From positions 393,001-457,000 of the forward strand of contig NZ_CP086235.1 in the NCBI RefSeq assembly GCF_023612095.1: a DNA stretch of 64,000 nucleotides, given 5' to 3'. How positions within the stretch are numbered: the first letter of the stretch is position 1; each line of letters opens with the position of its first letter. Source of the stretch: Cytobacillus firmus. Lineage in GTDB: Bacteria > Bacillota > Bacilli > Bacillales > Cytobacillaceae. Below are positions 33,032 to 41,042 of this stretch, piece after piece. Both the position numbers and the translations under genes were made by a program. The notes beneath the pieces were generated by a model that worked only from the letters and a program-made list of their open reading frames with translations, was not told the origin of the DNA and ran no database searches.

Positions 33032-33664
33032 TTATTGAATATTAATCAGTGCATCATCCTTGTAAACCACAAGGATTTCTTTTCCTGACATTTTCTGATA
33101 AGTCGTTGCTGTCCCATAGGGTACCTTCAATGTGAAATGATCATCCCCGTTTTTAAACTCCACCGTAAAATTGTCTGCAGCGCCTGTGATGACAGCCTTT
33201 GTTCTCGAAATATCACCTTTAATGATTAATTTTTGATTGATGAGGACCATGTCCCTTTTTAACTTGTTCAATGTTTTCAGTTCATTGACAGTCATGCGGT
33301 AGCGCTTGGCTATTCCCCAAAGTGTATCGCCAGGCACCACGGTATATACGGCTGTCTCAAAGGAATCTTCTGTATGTCGTTCAATCCGAACCTCCAATTT
33401 CTGGCCGGGCTGGATCTTGTCAGATTTTAGGTTGTTAACCGCTTTCAATTCTTTAACAGTCATATCATGTTCTCTTGATATTTTGTATAAGGTATCTCCC
33501 TGCTTCACTTTATAAAATCCTGTCAAAGCATGGGCTTCTTTTGCTGAAGCGCTAAAACCGGATGACGCAATTACTGCTGCTAATACAGTACTGGCTGCCG
33601 TCATTCCTCTAGTTTTCATCTTCTTTCTTTTATCATTTTGAATTCTTTCCTTGCGTGTTTGCAT
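33032..33664 (-). CDS. Exported protein with two LysM repeats
   Basis: A 210-residue secreted or wall-bound protein. After a charged N-terminus (RKERIQNDKRKKMK) comes a hydrophobic signal segment ending in SASAKEAHA. Then come two LysM repeats, VKQGDTLYKISREHDMTVKEL and VVPGDTLWGIAKRYRMTVNEL, which bind peptidoglycan. The last 60 residues are a beta-rich domain with no recognised family. The true start may be ATG 33664 (AGGATG upstream) or the inner MKTRGM. There is no catalytic motif. Confidence 0.8.
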   Translation of the reverse strand: MQTRKERIQNDKRKKMKTRGMTAASTVLAAVIASSGFSASAKEAHALTGFYKVKQGDTLYKISREHDMTVKELKAVNNLKSDKIQPGQKLEVRIERHTEDSFETAVYTVVPGDTLWGIAKRYRMTVNELKTLNKLKRDMVLINQKLIIKGDISRTKAVITGAADNFTVEFKNGDDHFTLKVPYGTATTYQKMSGKEILVVYKDDALINIQ

Positions 33665-34100
33665 TCTATAGTCATCCTATTCTTTGGAATATTGTGGTGT
33701 CATAACCAATTAAATGAATTGTTTTCCGAGAAAAATAGTACGGGATAAAGAACCGCTTCACAATAGGGAGGAATTCCTGGCTCTTTTCCCTTGTTTACGA
33801 AAATCAATATAGTTCAATGAACTCTGCAATTTCTAGATATATGCATTTTTACACTGAAAATGAAATGGTTTGTTGTTTTCGTGATGTATGAACAGACAAT
33901 GAAGGATTTTGTCGAATCTGCGCGGAAAGTCCTGAATCTTGTCCATGGAACAATTAAAATTAGGAAAGTTGTCACCGGTCTTTAGACTGCTTGCTTTTCA
34001 AATACCCTATAGATCTTTTTAAAAACATTCTTATTTTGGCTTCCAGATGTCCTATTTTCAAAAAATTTAAACAAAACCTTGTCCTTATTGCGTTTTTCGT

Positions 34101-34129
34101 GCATATTCCCTCAACCAAGCTAATAAACT
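34101..34129 (+). promoter_or_regulatory. Sigma-E promoter of spoIIID
   Basis: GCATATT and AATAAACT are separated by 14 bases, a good fit to the sigma-E consensus. This gives a leader of about 220 bases before spoIIID. Between 33665 and 34100 I see AT-rich sequence and no gene. Confidence 0.65.
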
Positions 34130-34354
34130 GTTACAAACCTTACAAAGAGAATGTATGAGGTGAGGGATCGTTTTACTAAACTAATGAATATGTTGAGGAC
34201 ATGTTTAATTATCGCAAACTGAAAGCAAGATTTTCAGGCGCATGTACGATTAACTTCAATTAATCAGAAATCCATGCGGAATACAGTTGAAATCCAGACA
34301 GAAAGCGAGTCTCATTTCACACTTCTCACATCCAAATTGGGGAGGGCGAGTGGT

Positions 34355-34627
34355 GTGCACGATTACATCAAAGAGAGAACTATCAAGATTGGAAAGTATA
34401 TCGTGGAGACGAAAAAAACGGTTCGCGTAATCGCGAAGGAGTTTGGCGTATCCAAAAGTACAGTCCATAAAGACTTGACGGAAAGACTGCCTGAAATCAA
34501 TCCTGAACTGGCAAACGAAGTAAAGGAAATCCTGGATTATCATAAATCGATCCGCCATCTGCGCGGCGGGGAAGCCACTAAAATGAAGTATAAAAAAGAA
34601 GAAATGGAAGAAGAGCCAGTTAAATGA
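34355..34627 (+). CDS. spoIIID: Sporulation transcription factor SpoIIID
   Basis: A 90-residue mother-cell DNA-binding protein that switches many sigma-E genes on or off and helps turn on sigma-K. The sequence HDYIKERTIKIGKYIVETKKTVRVIAKEFGVSKSTVHKDLTERL is nearly invariant in bacilli and includes the helix-turn-helix. I use GTG 34355, after GGGGAGGG; the open frame upstream adds residues absent from the family. It is followed by about 500 bases before mbl. Confidence 0.95.
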   Translation: MHDYIKERTIKIGKYIVETKKTVRVIAKEFGVSKSTVHKDLTERLPEINPELANEVKEILDYHKSIRHLRGGEATKMKYKKEEMEEEPVK

Positions 34628-34629
34628 AA

Positions 34630-34800
34630 TGAAAGAAAGAGCGCCGATAAGGGCGTCAAAGGCTAAAGACTGCCAAACTGTTAAGCTGTACATGAAACCT
34701 CAATTGCGGCTCCGGGGGCTGAAAGCTCATAAGCTGTTTCCATAGCCTGAAACCTTGGCTTTGCTCTATGGATTTAAGCCCCTTTACAAGTCGCCTGCAT
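34630..34800. repeat. Probable decayed family-A repeat between spoIIID and mbl
   Basis: It contains AGCGCCGATAAGGGCG, GCTCATAAGCTGTTTCC and an outer pair GGGGGCT/AGCCCC around CCATAG/CTATGG. These words echo parts of the repeats at 14 kb and 38.4 kb, but the match is loose. Confidence 0.4.
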
Positions 34801-34945
34801 CCTTTTCCCCATTTCGACAAAAACCCGCAAAAAGTCTCATAAATTCTGTCAAAATGTTACTGCTTTCACAAGGAATGTGATAAAATATAAAATTAGGATA
34901 GAACTTGGTTCGTAAAGACTAGGACTCCTAAAGAGACGCCGGGCA

Positions 34946-34979
34946 AAATCATTTCTTTTATTAAAGAACTGATTTTTTT
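34946..34979 (+). terminator. Intrinsic terminator in the region upstream of mbl
   Basis: AAATCATTTCTTT pairs with AAAGAACTGATTT (one mismatch) around TATT and is followed by seven T. It stands 150 bases before mbl and about 60 bases after an AT-rich possible -10 (GATAAAATATAAAAT, 34880-34895). It may end a short leader RNA or attenuate mbl. Confidence 0.65.
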
Positions 34980-35128
34980 GCGTGGCTTGAACTGCTGTTG
35001 CGAATAATGATTTTGATCATCTAACTAAAAAAATTAATAAGCGAAGTTCGCTTTAAGAATGCCTAAATAGAGAGAGCCTTCAAAGGTGCGGACAGAAGCT
35101 GGCCATGTTGCAAGGAGGAAAAAAAGAA

Positions 35129-36130
35129 ATGTTTGCTAGGGATATTGGGATTGATTTAGGAACAGCCAACGTGCTGATCCACGTTAAAGGTCGCGGAATT
35201 GTGCTGAATGAGCCATCTGTAGTGGCGATTGACCGAAATACAAACAAGGTGCTGGCAGTAGGAGAAGAGGCGCGCCGCATGGTCGGCCGTACGCCGGGGA
35301 ACATCGTGGCAATCCGTCCGCTTAAAGATGGGGTTATTGCCGACTTTGATGTCACAGAAGCGATGCTGAAGCATTTTATCAACAAGCTGAATGTTAAAGG
35401 CTTCTTATCAAAGCCGCGAATTCTGATCTGCTGCCCGACAAACGTGACAGGTGTGGAACAGAAAGCGATCAGGGAAGCGGCTGAAAAAAGCGGCGGCAAA
35501 AAGATCTACCTCGAAGAAGAGCCAAAGGTTGCGGCCATCGGAGCGGGCATGGACATCTTCCAGCCGAGCGGTAACATGGTTGTCGATATCGGCGGCGGAA
35601 CCACAGATGTCGCGGTTTTATCAATGGGAGATATTGTGACGTCTTCATCCATCAAGATGGCCGGAGATAAATTTGACAACGAAATTCTTCAATATATTAA
35701 AAAAGAGTACAAGCTATTAATCGGCGAAAGAACAGCTGAAAACATAAAAGTAACAATTGGGACGGTATTCCCTGGCGGCAAAAACGAAGAAATGGAAATC
35801 CGCGGCCGCGACATGGTGTCAGGTCTGCCAAGAACCATTACAGTTCGTTCCGATGAAGTTCAGGGTGCTTTGGCAGAATCCGTTGATGTCATCGTCCAGG
35901 CGGCTAAAAGCGTGCTGGAACGCACACCGCCTGAATTGTCTGCAGACATCATCGACCGCGGGGTTATTTTAACAGGAGGCGGCGCACTTCTTCACGGAAT
36001 CGACCAGCTTCTGGCGGAAGAGCTGAAAGTCCCTGTCTTAATTGCCGAAAACCCGATGGATTGTGTTGCCGTTGGAACTGGCATCATGCTTGATAATATT
36101 GATAAGCTTCCGAAGAAGAAGCTTGTATAA
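35129..36130 (+). CDS. mbl: Rod-shape protein Mbl (MreB-like actin)
   Basis: A 333-residue actin homologue that forms membrane-associated filaments and guides cell wall elongation. It starts MFARDIGIDLGTANVLIH, has the phosphate 2 motif VVDIGGGTTDVAV and the adenosine motif ILTGGGALLHG. Length and N-terminus match B. subtilis Mbl. I use ATG 35129, after AAGGAGG; the open frame extends eight codons further. The spoIIID-mbl-flhO-flhP order is conserved in bacilli. Confidence 0.97.
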   Translation: MFARDIGIDLGTANVLIHVKGRGIVLNEPSVVAIDRNTNKVLAVGEEARRMVGRTPGNIVAIRPLKDGVIADFDVTEAMLKHFINKLNVKGFLSKPRILICCPTNVTGVEQKAIREAAEKSGGKKIYLEEEPKVAAIGAGMDIFQPSGNMVVDIGGGTTDVAVLSMGDIVTSSSIKMAGDKFDNEILQYIKKEYKLLIGERTAENIKVTIGTVFPGGKNEEMEIRGRDMVSGLPRTITVRSDEVQGALAESVDVIVQAAKSVLERTPPELSADIIDRGVILTGGGALLHGIDQLLAEELKVPVLIAENPMDCVAVGTGIMLDNIDKLPKKKLV

Positions 36131-36138
36131 CGAACGGA

Positions 36139-36160
36139 CCTGCCAATTTGGCGGGTTTTT
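36139..36160 (+). terminator. mbl terminator
   Basis: CCTGCC and GGCGGG form the stem, followed by five T. Confidence 0.8.
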
Positions 36161-36328
36161 CTTTTTGGGTCAGCTGAAAGTAAACTTTTTACCATTTCAG
36201 CCGATGAAAAAAAGGTACAGCTTTTTTCAAAATTTGACTACATTCTTCAAATTTTTAATGTTTATTGTCGGAAAGTTTTTTATAATATAGCTAGAAAAGA
36301 TTGTTCGGAAAAAATAGAGGTGAAACAG

Positions 36329-37168
36329 ATGTTTAGGGGTTTCTACACAGCTGCTTCCGGAATGCTTGCACAGCAGCGGAGAACGGAAGTACTGACAAAT
36401 AATATGGCGAATGCCAATACACCCGGCTTTAAAGCAGATCAGACAAGCCTGAGAGCTTTTCCGGAAATGCTTCTCAAGCGCATAGGCCATCAGACTGTGC
36501 CGACTGAAAATGGACTAAACCTTCCTTTTAATAATGAAGTCGGCAGACTGACTACGGGGGTTTATATGCAGGAGACGCATCCGTCCTTCATGCAGGGAGA
36601 TATGAAGGAAACAGGCCTCGGTACTGACCTGGCATTGCTGGATCTTAATTTGCCGGTTAATCCGGATACAGGCTTAAGAGGGACTGTTTTTTATACCGCA
36701 GCTGGAAACGATGGCGAGCCGCGCTATACGAGGAATGGGAATTTTACCATCGATGCCGGGGGCTATTTGACGACAGCAGGCGGATTATATATTTTAGATG
36801 ATGCGGGTGAGCGGATTCAGCTCTCCAGTGACCGTTTTACAGTAAGCGAAGATGGTGTGATTACCGGTGAAGCGGGTGAAACAGCCAGACTAGGCATTAC
36901 TTTTGCCCAAAATCCCGAAAGCATGAGAAAAGAAGGCGACGGACTTTTTGCAGCGACAGAAGAGAGCATCCTCGAAAATGCCTATAATGCACAGAATGTC
37001 CAATTCAAGATTCAGCAGGGCTATTTGGAGCGTTCCAATGTGGATGCTTCCCGTACAATGACAGATATGATGGCGGCCTACCGCTCTTTTGAAGCAAACC
37101 AAAAGGTATTGCAGGCATATGACCGCAGTATGGAGAAAGCCGCAAATGAAATCGGGCGGATCGGGTAA
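36329..37168 (+). CDS. flhO: Flagellar hook-basal body protein FlhO
   Basis: A 279-residue rod or hook-type protein of the FlgF/FlgG family. The N-terminal signature FYTAASGMLAQQRRTEVLTNNMANANTPGFKAD and the C-terminal helix NVQFKIQQGYLERSNVDASRTMTDMMAAYRSFEANQKVLQAYD are both present; the two ends pack together in the axial structure. I chose ATG 36329, after AGAGGTG. It forms a pair with flhP downstream of mbl, as in B. subtilis. Confidence 0.9.
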   Translation: MFRGFYTAASGMLAQQRRTEVLTNNMANANTPGFKADQTSLRAFPEMLLKRIGHQTVPTENGLNLPFNNEVGRLTTGVYMQETHPSFMQGDMKETGLGTDLALLDLNLPVNPDTGLRGTVFYTAAGNDGEPRYTRNGNFTIDAGGYLTTAGGLYILDDAGERIQLSSDRFTVSEDGVITGEAGETARLGITFAQNPESMRKEGDGLFAATEESILENAYNAQNVQFKIQQGYLERSNVDASRTMTDMMAAYRSFEANQKVLQAYDRSMEKAANEIGRIG

Positions 37169-37201
37169 TGACCTGCGGCAGACCCGCTAAGGGGAAAAAC
37201 A

Positions 37202-38029
37202 ATGAATCGTACGATGATCACGGCAACAAATACTCTGGCCCAGCTGCAGAAACAGATGGATATTGTCAGCCATAATGTGGCCAATATTGATACAGCTGGC
37301 TTTAAAAGACGGGAAGCCAATTTCACTGATCTGCTTTTTCAGCAGTTCAATAATCAGCGGAATCAGGCTGCCGAGGCAGGAAGACTGACACCGGCAGGCA
37401 TCAGGCAGGGCGTGGGCGCAAAGCTGGCACAGTCCCAAATCGTCATGCAGCAGGGTTCGTTAAAAGCAACAGACCGGCCGCTCGACTTTGCTTTCACAAA
37501 GGAAGGCCAGTATTTCCGTGTGCTGGAGCAGACAGAAGACGGAGCCGCGGTGCGTTTTACCAGAGCGGGTGCTTTTTATTTAACACCGGTTTCGGATAAT
37601 GAGACTATGCTTGTGACAGCTGACGGACTGCCGGTTCTTGATGAAAATAATAATTCGATTATAATAAATGGACAGGCTAAAAATTTTAAACTAACGGATA
37701 CAGGGAGCTTTTTGGCCGAAGCAGCCAATGGTGCCATCCAGGAATTCAATCTTGGAGTGGTTCTGATCAACAAGCCTCAATTCCTGGAGCAAAAAGGCGA
37801 TAATCTTCTTGGCCTGCCGGAAGGAATAGAAGGCGAAGGGATTTTTTCAGAGCTGAACGGTGCACTCCGCGGACAGATTGGAATGGCCCAGGGTTCCCTC
37901 GAACAGTCCAATGTGGATTTGTCCAAGGAAATGGCAGAATTGATCAACCTCCAAAGGGCTTATCAGTTTCAGTCCAGATCCGTCTCCATGGCTGATCAAA
38001 TGATGGGACTGGTCAATGGAATACGTTAG
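37202..38029 (+). CDS. flhP: Flagellar hook-basal body protein FlhP
   Basis: A 275-residue paralogue of FlhO and a distal rod-type protein. It shows NTLAQLQKQMDIVSHNVANIDTAGFKRRE at the start and GSLEQSNVDLSKEMAELINLQRAYQFQSRSVS at the end, with a diverged beta domain between. The gap to flhO is 33 bases; GGGGAAAAACA before the ATG is a modest ribosome site. Confidence 0.9.
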   Translation: MNRTMITATNTLAQLQKQMDIVSHNVANIDTAGFKRREANFTDLLFQQFNNQRNQAAEAGRLTPAGIRQGVGAKLAQSQIVMQQGSLKATDRPLDFAFTKEGQYFRVLEQTEDGAAVRFTRAGAFYLTPVSDNETMLVTADGLPVLDENNNSIIINGQAKNFKLTDTGSFLAEAANGAIQEFNLGVVLINKPQFLEQKGDNLLGLPEGIEGEGIFSELNGALRGQIGMAQGSLEQSNVDLSKEMAELINLQRAYQFQSRSVSMADQMMGLVNGIR

Positions 38030-38047
38030 ATAAAAAGGGGAAATAAA

Positions 38048-38317
38048 ATGTCAGTAAACAACAGTAATCAAGAAGCAGTCAAGACGCGTGAACAACTGAA
38101 AAGTGAACGCAGCAAAGATGAGTCACCGCGTAAAGGGCGGGTTCGCATCCGTCTCATTCCGATCTGGCTTCGGATTATTATTGTCGTGCTTTTAATTTTC
38201 CTGAGCGTTACGGCAGGAGCCGCGGTCGGGTATGGTGTCATTGGCGGCGGCGAAGTAAAGGATATTTTTTCAAAATCCACCTGGATGCATATTATGGAAC
38301 TGGTGGAAAAAGAATAG
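38048..38317 (+). CDS. EpuA-type small membrane protein
   Basis: An 89-residue protein with a hydrophilic, Lys/Glu-rich N-terminus, a GRVRIRLIPIWLRIIIV segment, one transmembrane helix and the motif AAVGYGVIGGGEVKDIF. This matches the family annotated as EpuA or DNA-directed RNA polymerase subunit beta (a name not backed by function). It follows flhP by 18 bases and ends the flhO-flhP unit at a strong terminator. Confidence 0.75.
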   Translation: MSVNNSNQEAVKTREQLKSERSKDESPRKGRVRIRLIPIWLRIIIVVLLIFLSVTAGAAVGYGVIGGGEVKDIFSKSTWMHIMELVEKE

Positions 38318-38325
38318 AAAATGAA

Positions 38326-38353
38326 AAGGAGGGCTGAAAACCCTTCTTTTTTT
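38326..38353 (+). terminator. Terminator of the flhO-flhP unit
   Basis: AAGGAGGG pairs with CCCTTCTT and is followed by seven T. Confidence 0.85.
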
Positions 38354-38390
38354 GAAAGATAAGAAAGTATATAATTTTTGAACGTCGATA

Positions 38391-38635
38391 ACTGTCTAGC
38401 TCCAGCGCCTACCCCCTCGAGGTCACAAGCTTGGCTTGTTTCGGCTCCTAGGGACTCGGGATCATAAGCCGTTTCCTTCCAGAAGGAAAAACGCCTTCTT
38501 ACAGGAACCGTCTTATGCCTGTCGTCCCTGGACAGTCGCCTCCACATTTCGGGCAATCCTCCCAAAAAGGCAAAGAACGCCTTTCCGGGAGGATTGGCTT
38601 GTGCTTGTCGGGGGTGGGCAAGGCGCTTCCGCTTT
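38391..38635. repeat. Family-A repeat with a second repeat nested inside
   Basis: The outer element (38391-38430 plus 38554-38635) matches copy 2 at 14288-14410. It is split between CACAAGC and CAATCCTCC by a 123-bp block (38431-38553) that resembles the other family-A subtype (GATCATAAGCCGTTTCC, CCGTCTTATGCCTGTCG). Confidence 0.82.
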
Positions 38636-38688
38636 TCTTGTTGGCACTTTGCGTATCATCATTTTTTTAGTAACATAAATATAAGCTA

Positions 38689-38705
38689 TTAGTATCTGGT
38701 ACTAA
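38689..38705 (+). promoter_or_regulatory. FapR operator upstream of fabZ
   Basis: The perfect arms TTAGTA and TACTAA around TCTGG match the 17-bp FapR site known from bacilli. FapR represses lipid synthesis genes and is released by malonyl-CoA. The site lies 23 bases before the fabZ ATG. A possible promoter (TTTGCG, 17 bases, TAACAT) precedes it. Confidence 0.8.
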
Positions 38706-38727
38706 ATAATGCATGGGAGCGATACAT

Positions 38728-39156
38728 ATGAAATTGAATGTAGAAGAAATCAAAGAAATAATCCCTCACCGATATCCATTCCTGTTCGTGGATTCCATTG
38801 AAGAGCTTGAGCCCGGAAAAAGAGCTGTCGGTAAAAAGAATGTAAGTGCCAATGAGGAAGTGTTCAATGGGCATTTCCCTAATTACAATGTATTCCCGGG
38901 ATGCCTGACGCTTGAAGCATGTGCGCAGACAGGTGCTGTGGCGCTGCTGTCACTGGATGAATATAAAGGAAAACTGGCCTTTTTTGCCGGTGTGGAGAAA
39001 TGCCGCTGGAAACGCCAGGTGCGGCCGGGCGATACACTCCTCATGGAGGTAGAACTGCTTTCCGTCCGCAGAGGAATCGGAAAAGGCAAAGCGCGTGCGA
39101 CCGTTGATGGCGAAGTCGCGATGGAAGCGGAAATCATGTTTGCGATTGAAAGATAA
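38728..39156 (+). CDS. fabZ: 3-hydroxyacyl-ACP dehydratase FabZ
   Basis: A 142-residue hotdog-fold dehydratase of fatty acid elongation. The catalytic His is in [17 protein letters not shown] and the catalytic Glu in [12 protein letters not shown]. The N-terminal [17 protein letters not shown] is typical. I use ATG 38728 with GGGAG eight bases upstream; the upstream ATG at 38713 lacks a ribosome site. A FapR operator in front fits control by malonyl-CoA level. Some residues (CLTLEAC) differ from the B. subtilis enzyme, but the catalytic pair is kept. Confidence 0.93.
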   Translation: MKLNVEEIKEIIPHRYPFLFVDSIEELEPGKRAVGKKNVSANEEVFNGHFPNYNVFPGCLTLEACAQTGAVALLSLDEYKGKLAFFAGVEKCRWKRQVRPGDTLLMEVELLSVRRGIGKGKARATVDGEVAMEAEIMFAIER

Positions 39157-39162
39157 TGATTA

Positions 39163-39192
39163 AAATCCCGTACACAATGTGCGGGATTTTTT
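39163..39192 (+). terminator. fabZ terminator
   Basis: AAATCCCG pairs with CGGGATTT around TACACAATGTG and is followed by T. Confidence 0.85.
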
Positions 39193-39289
39193 CTGTAAAA
39201 AAAGATGCAAGTTGTTTCGATTTTTGGGAAATATAAAGGAAGACCAATGCAGCAGGTCAACAATACATCTTTTGAAAGGAGCTTTTACG

Positions 39290-39577
39290 ATGAATAAAAA
39301 GCTTTTAACACTTATCGGAGGGACCGCTCTTTCCGCCATGCTACTGGCAGGCTGTGCTACTGATGATCAGGAGCCGCCGCCGGAAGATGATACAATCACT
39401 GAGGAAAATGGTGATGTAAATGATGGCGATATGACAAATGATCTGAATGAAAACACTGATGACAACGACATCAACACAGATGATGACGGCGACATGATGG
39501 AAGACAACAACGAGCCGGGCGAAGATGCTGTGGAAGATAAGCTTGATATGCAGGATGAAGATAATAAAGATAAGTAA
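39290..39577 (+). CDS. Small acidic lipoprotein
   Basis: A 95-residue exported lipoprotein. The signal peptide ends in the lipobox LLAGC (Cys about residue 22). The mature part is almost entirely Asp, Glu and Asn with Gly/Met, a low-complexity acidic chain. It has no recognisable domain. The start is ATG 39290 after GAAAGGAGC; the longer open frame upstream is non-coding. It could bind cations at the membrane surface, which is inference from composition only. Confidence 0.7.
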   Translation: MNKKLLTLIGGTALSAMLLAGCATDDQEPPPEDDTITEENGDVNDGDMTNDLNENTDDNDINTDDDGDMMEDNNEPGEDAVEDKLDMQDEDNKDK

Positions 39578-39586
39578 TAGCTAAAA

Positions 39587-39617
39587 AAACTCCCGTCATG
39601 ACTGAGCGGGAGTTTCT
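39587..39617. terminator. Bidirectional terminator, lipoprotein gene and ywpF
   Basis: AAACTCCCG pairs with CGGGAGTTT. One arm overlaps the last codons of ywpF. Confidence 0.75.
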
Positions 39618-40054
39618 TTGTTTTCCTTTTTTGCAGTGGCCAGGCGCGGCTTGCCTTGCATCTTAACCTTGAATTCATCGAGAAGATTGTCGCCGGTATA
39701 GCCCTTGTCCAAGAGGTCCTGAAGCAGCAATTCGGCGTAATCATTTTTCGTTCTTTTGAGTGATCCCTCAAAAAGGATGCTGATATGGTTTTCCAGTTCG
39801 CTGATAGAGGTAATTTTAGTTTGGAATGCGGCTGGATCGTTTTCTTTTTTGGTAATAACAACTTGGATGGTCAGCTCGTCCTCATCATCAGCGCGCTTTT
39901 TGAAGTACTCAAGATAGGATTTATCAATAAATGCCTCCAGAAGCCAGTTGCTCTTTTCATCTTCTTTATTGATAATCAATCCGTCATCCAGTTCAATATC
40001 AATCAGGCCATTTTCTTCCACCAATTGCAGAGAAACAAGTTTAAATGTTTTCAT
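39596..40054 (-). CDS. ywpF: YwpF family protein
   Basis: A 152-residue cytosolic protein beginning MKTFKLVSLQLVEENGLIDIELDDGLIINKED, as in the YwpF family of bacilli. It lies next to ssbB, as in B. subtilis, and is transcribed away from it. The first 115 residues look like a compact alpha/beta domain; the tail is basic and Lys/Glu rich. Function is unknown. The ATG has GGAGGTAAGCC upstream. Confidence 0.8.
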   Translation of the reverse strand: MKTFKLVSLQLVEENGLIDIELDDGLIINKEDEKSNWLLEAFIDKSYLEYFKKRADDEDELTIQVVITKKENDPAAFQTKITSISELENHISILFEGSLKRTKNDYAELLLQDLLDKGYTGDNLLDEFKVKMQGKPRLATAKKENKETPAQS

Positions 40055-40157
40055 GGCTTACCTCCATCTCTAAAATAAGTTGTTTAAAAAAATTATAACA
40101 CAGGCCAATCTGAAAGCGAATTTGACAGTTTGTCGAATTTTCTTTTTATTAATGCTG

Positions 40158-40254
40158 AAAATTGTATTTTCGAGGTCATTTTTTGCTGGAAAGGGGTGGA
40201 AAATTAAATTTTAAGGGTGTTTTTGCCGAAAAAGCACTTTGAAAAACACATTTT
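40158..40254 (+). promoter_or_regulatory. Three ComK boxes upstream of ssbB
   Basis: Three perfect AAAA-N5-TTTT boxes occur at 40158-40170, 40200-40212 and 40242-40254, exactly 42 bp apart. ComK, the competence master regulator, binds pairs of such AT-boxes, and ssbB is a ComK target in B. subtilis. Confidence 0.75.
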
Positions 40255-40260
40255 CGCTTT

Positions 40261-40290
40261 TTTACATAAGGGAGAAGTTCCGGCTATGAT
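40261..40290 (+). promoter_or_regulatory. Promoter of ssbB
   Basis: TTTACA and TATGAT are separated by 18 bases. The site starts seven bases after the last ComK box and lies 30 bases before the ATG. Confidence 0.6.
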
Positions 40291-40319
40291 AAGGCTATCA
40301 AAGAGAGGAGATGAATACC

Positions 40320-40688
40320 ATGATCAATCAAGTGACCCTAGTGGGAAGGCTGACAAAGGATCCTGAGCTGAAAAGGACACAGGAGGGTATTCCGGTAACA
40401 AATGTGACACTGGCCGTTAACCGCCAGTACCGGAACCAGAATGGTGAAATCGATGCAGACTTTGTGCAGTGCACCTTATGGAAGAAAACGGCTGAAAATA
40501 CATCCCAGTATTGCCGGAAAGGAACCCTGATTGGAGTAACCGGGCGGATCCAGACAAGGCATTATGATAATCAGGAAAAGAAGCGCATTTACGTAACAGA
40601 GGTGGTAGCGGAATCCGTCCGCTTTCTTGAACGGAAGAAGACAGAGGACATTCCGGTGACTGTAACCAAGGAGGAGCTTCCGTTTTGA
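40320..40688 (+). CDS. ssbB: Competence-associated single-stranded DNA-binding protein SsbB
   Basis: A 122-residue OB-fold protein that coats incoming single-stranded DNA during transformation. It has the SSB core NQVTLVGRLTKDPELKRTQEG, VQCTLWKKTAENTSQYCRKG and GRIQTRHYD. It lacks the long glycine-rich linker and the acidic DDDIPF-type tail of replicative SsbA, which marks it as SsbB. I use ATG 40320, nine bases after AGAGGAG; ATG 40311 is too close. Three ComK boxes lie upstream. Confidence 0.92.
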   Translation: MINQVTLVGRLTKDPELKRTQEGIPVTNVTLAVNRQYRNQNGEIDADFVQCTLWKKTAENTSQYCRKGTLIGVTGRIQTRHYDNQEKKRIYVTEVVAESVRFLERKKTEDIPVTVTKEELPF

Positions 40689-40885
40689 ATGAAGTGTCTG
40701 AAAGAGAAAAGGCAATGGAATATATGCTCGAAAGCCTCATCAAAATGCTCGGAAAATCAAACCACAGAGTCGATGATCTGAACAAACGAGTCCTCCAGCT
40801 TGAATCGCTCATCCGTGAAACGGTCATGCAAAACAGCCATACACAAGAGCTTCAAACAGCTAAACGCTTCTCCATCATGAATTGA
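40685..40885 (+). CDS. Small coiled-coil protein downstream of ssbB
   Basis: A 66-residue protein of unknown function, translated from TTG 40685, which overlaps the ssbB stop; AAGGAGGAG lies eight to nine bases upstream, inside ssbB. The sequence MLESLIKMLGKSNHRVDDLNKRVLQLESLIRE has a heptad pattern, so a short coiled coil is likely. Being coupled to ssbB it should be under the same ComK control, which makes it a candidate competence protein. Confidence 0.6.
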   Translation: MNEVSEREKAMEYMLESLIKMLGKSNHRVDDLNKRVLQLESLIRETVMQNSHTQELQTAKRFSIMN

Positions 40886-40964
40886 CGGCATCCCCATCCA
40901 GCTGTCCACACATATTCCTTCCATATAGAGAATCAATCACATCCCCAAAACTTCCCCAAATTGG

Positions 40965-40993
40965 AACCCGGTACACTTGTGCCGGGTTATTTT
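40965..40993 (+). terminator. Terminator of the ssbB unit
   Basis: AACCCGG pairs with CCGGGTT and is followed by ATTTT. Confidence 0.78.
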
Positions 40994-41008
40994 GATGGTG
41001 ACATTAAT

Positions 41009-41041
41009 GGTGACAGGCACCGCCCGAATTTTGTCGAATAA
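41009..41041 (+). repeat. RAYT-linked REP copy b
   Basis: GGTGACAGGCACCGCCC, then GAATTTTGTCGAATAA. It lies between the ssbB-unit terminator and the convergent XRE gene. Confidence 0.85.
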
Positions 41042-41042
41042 C

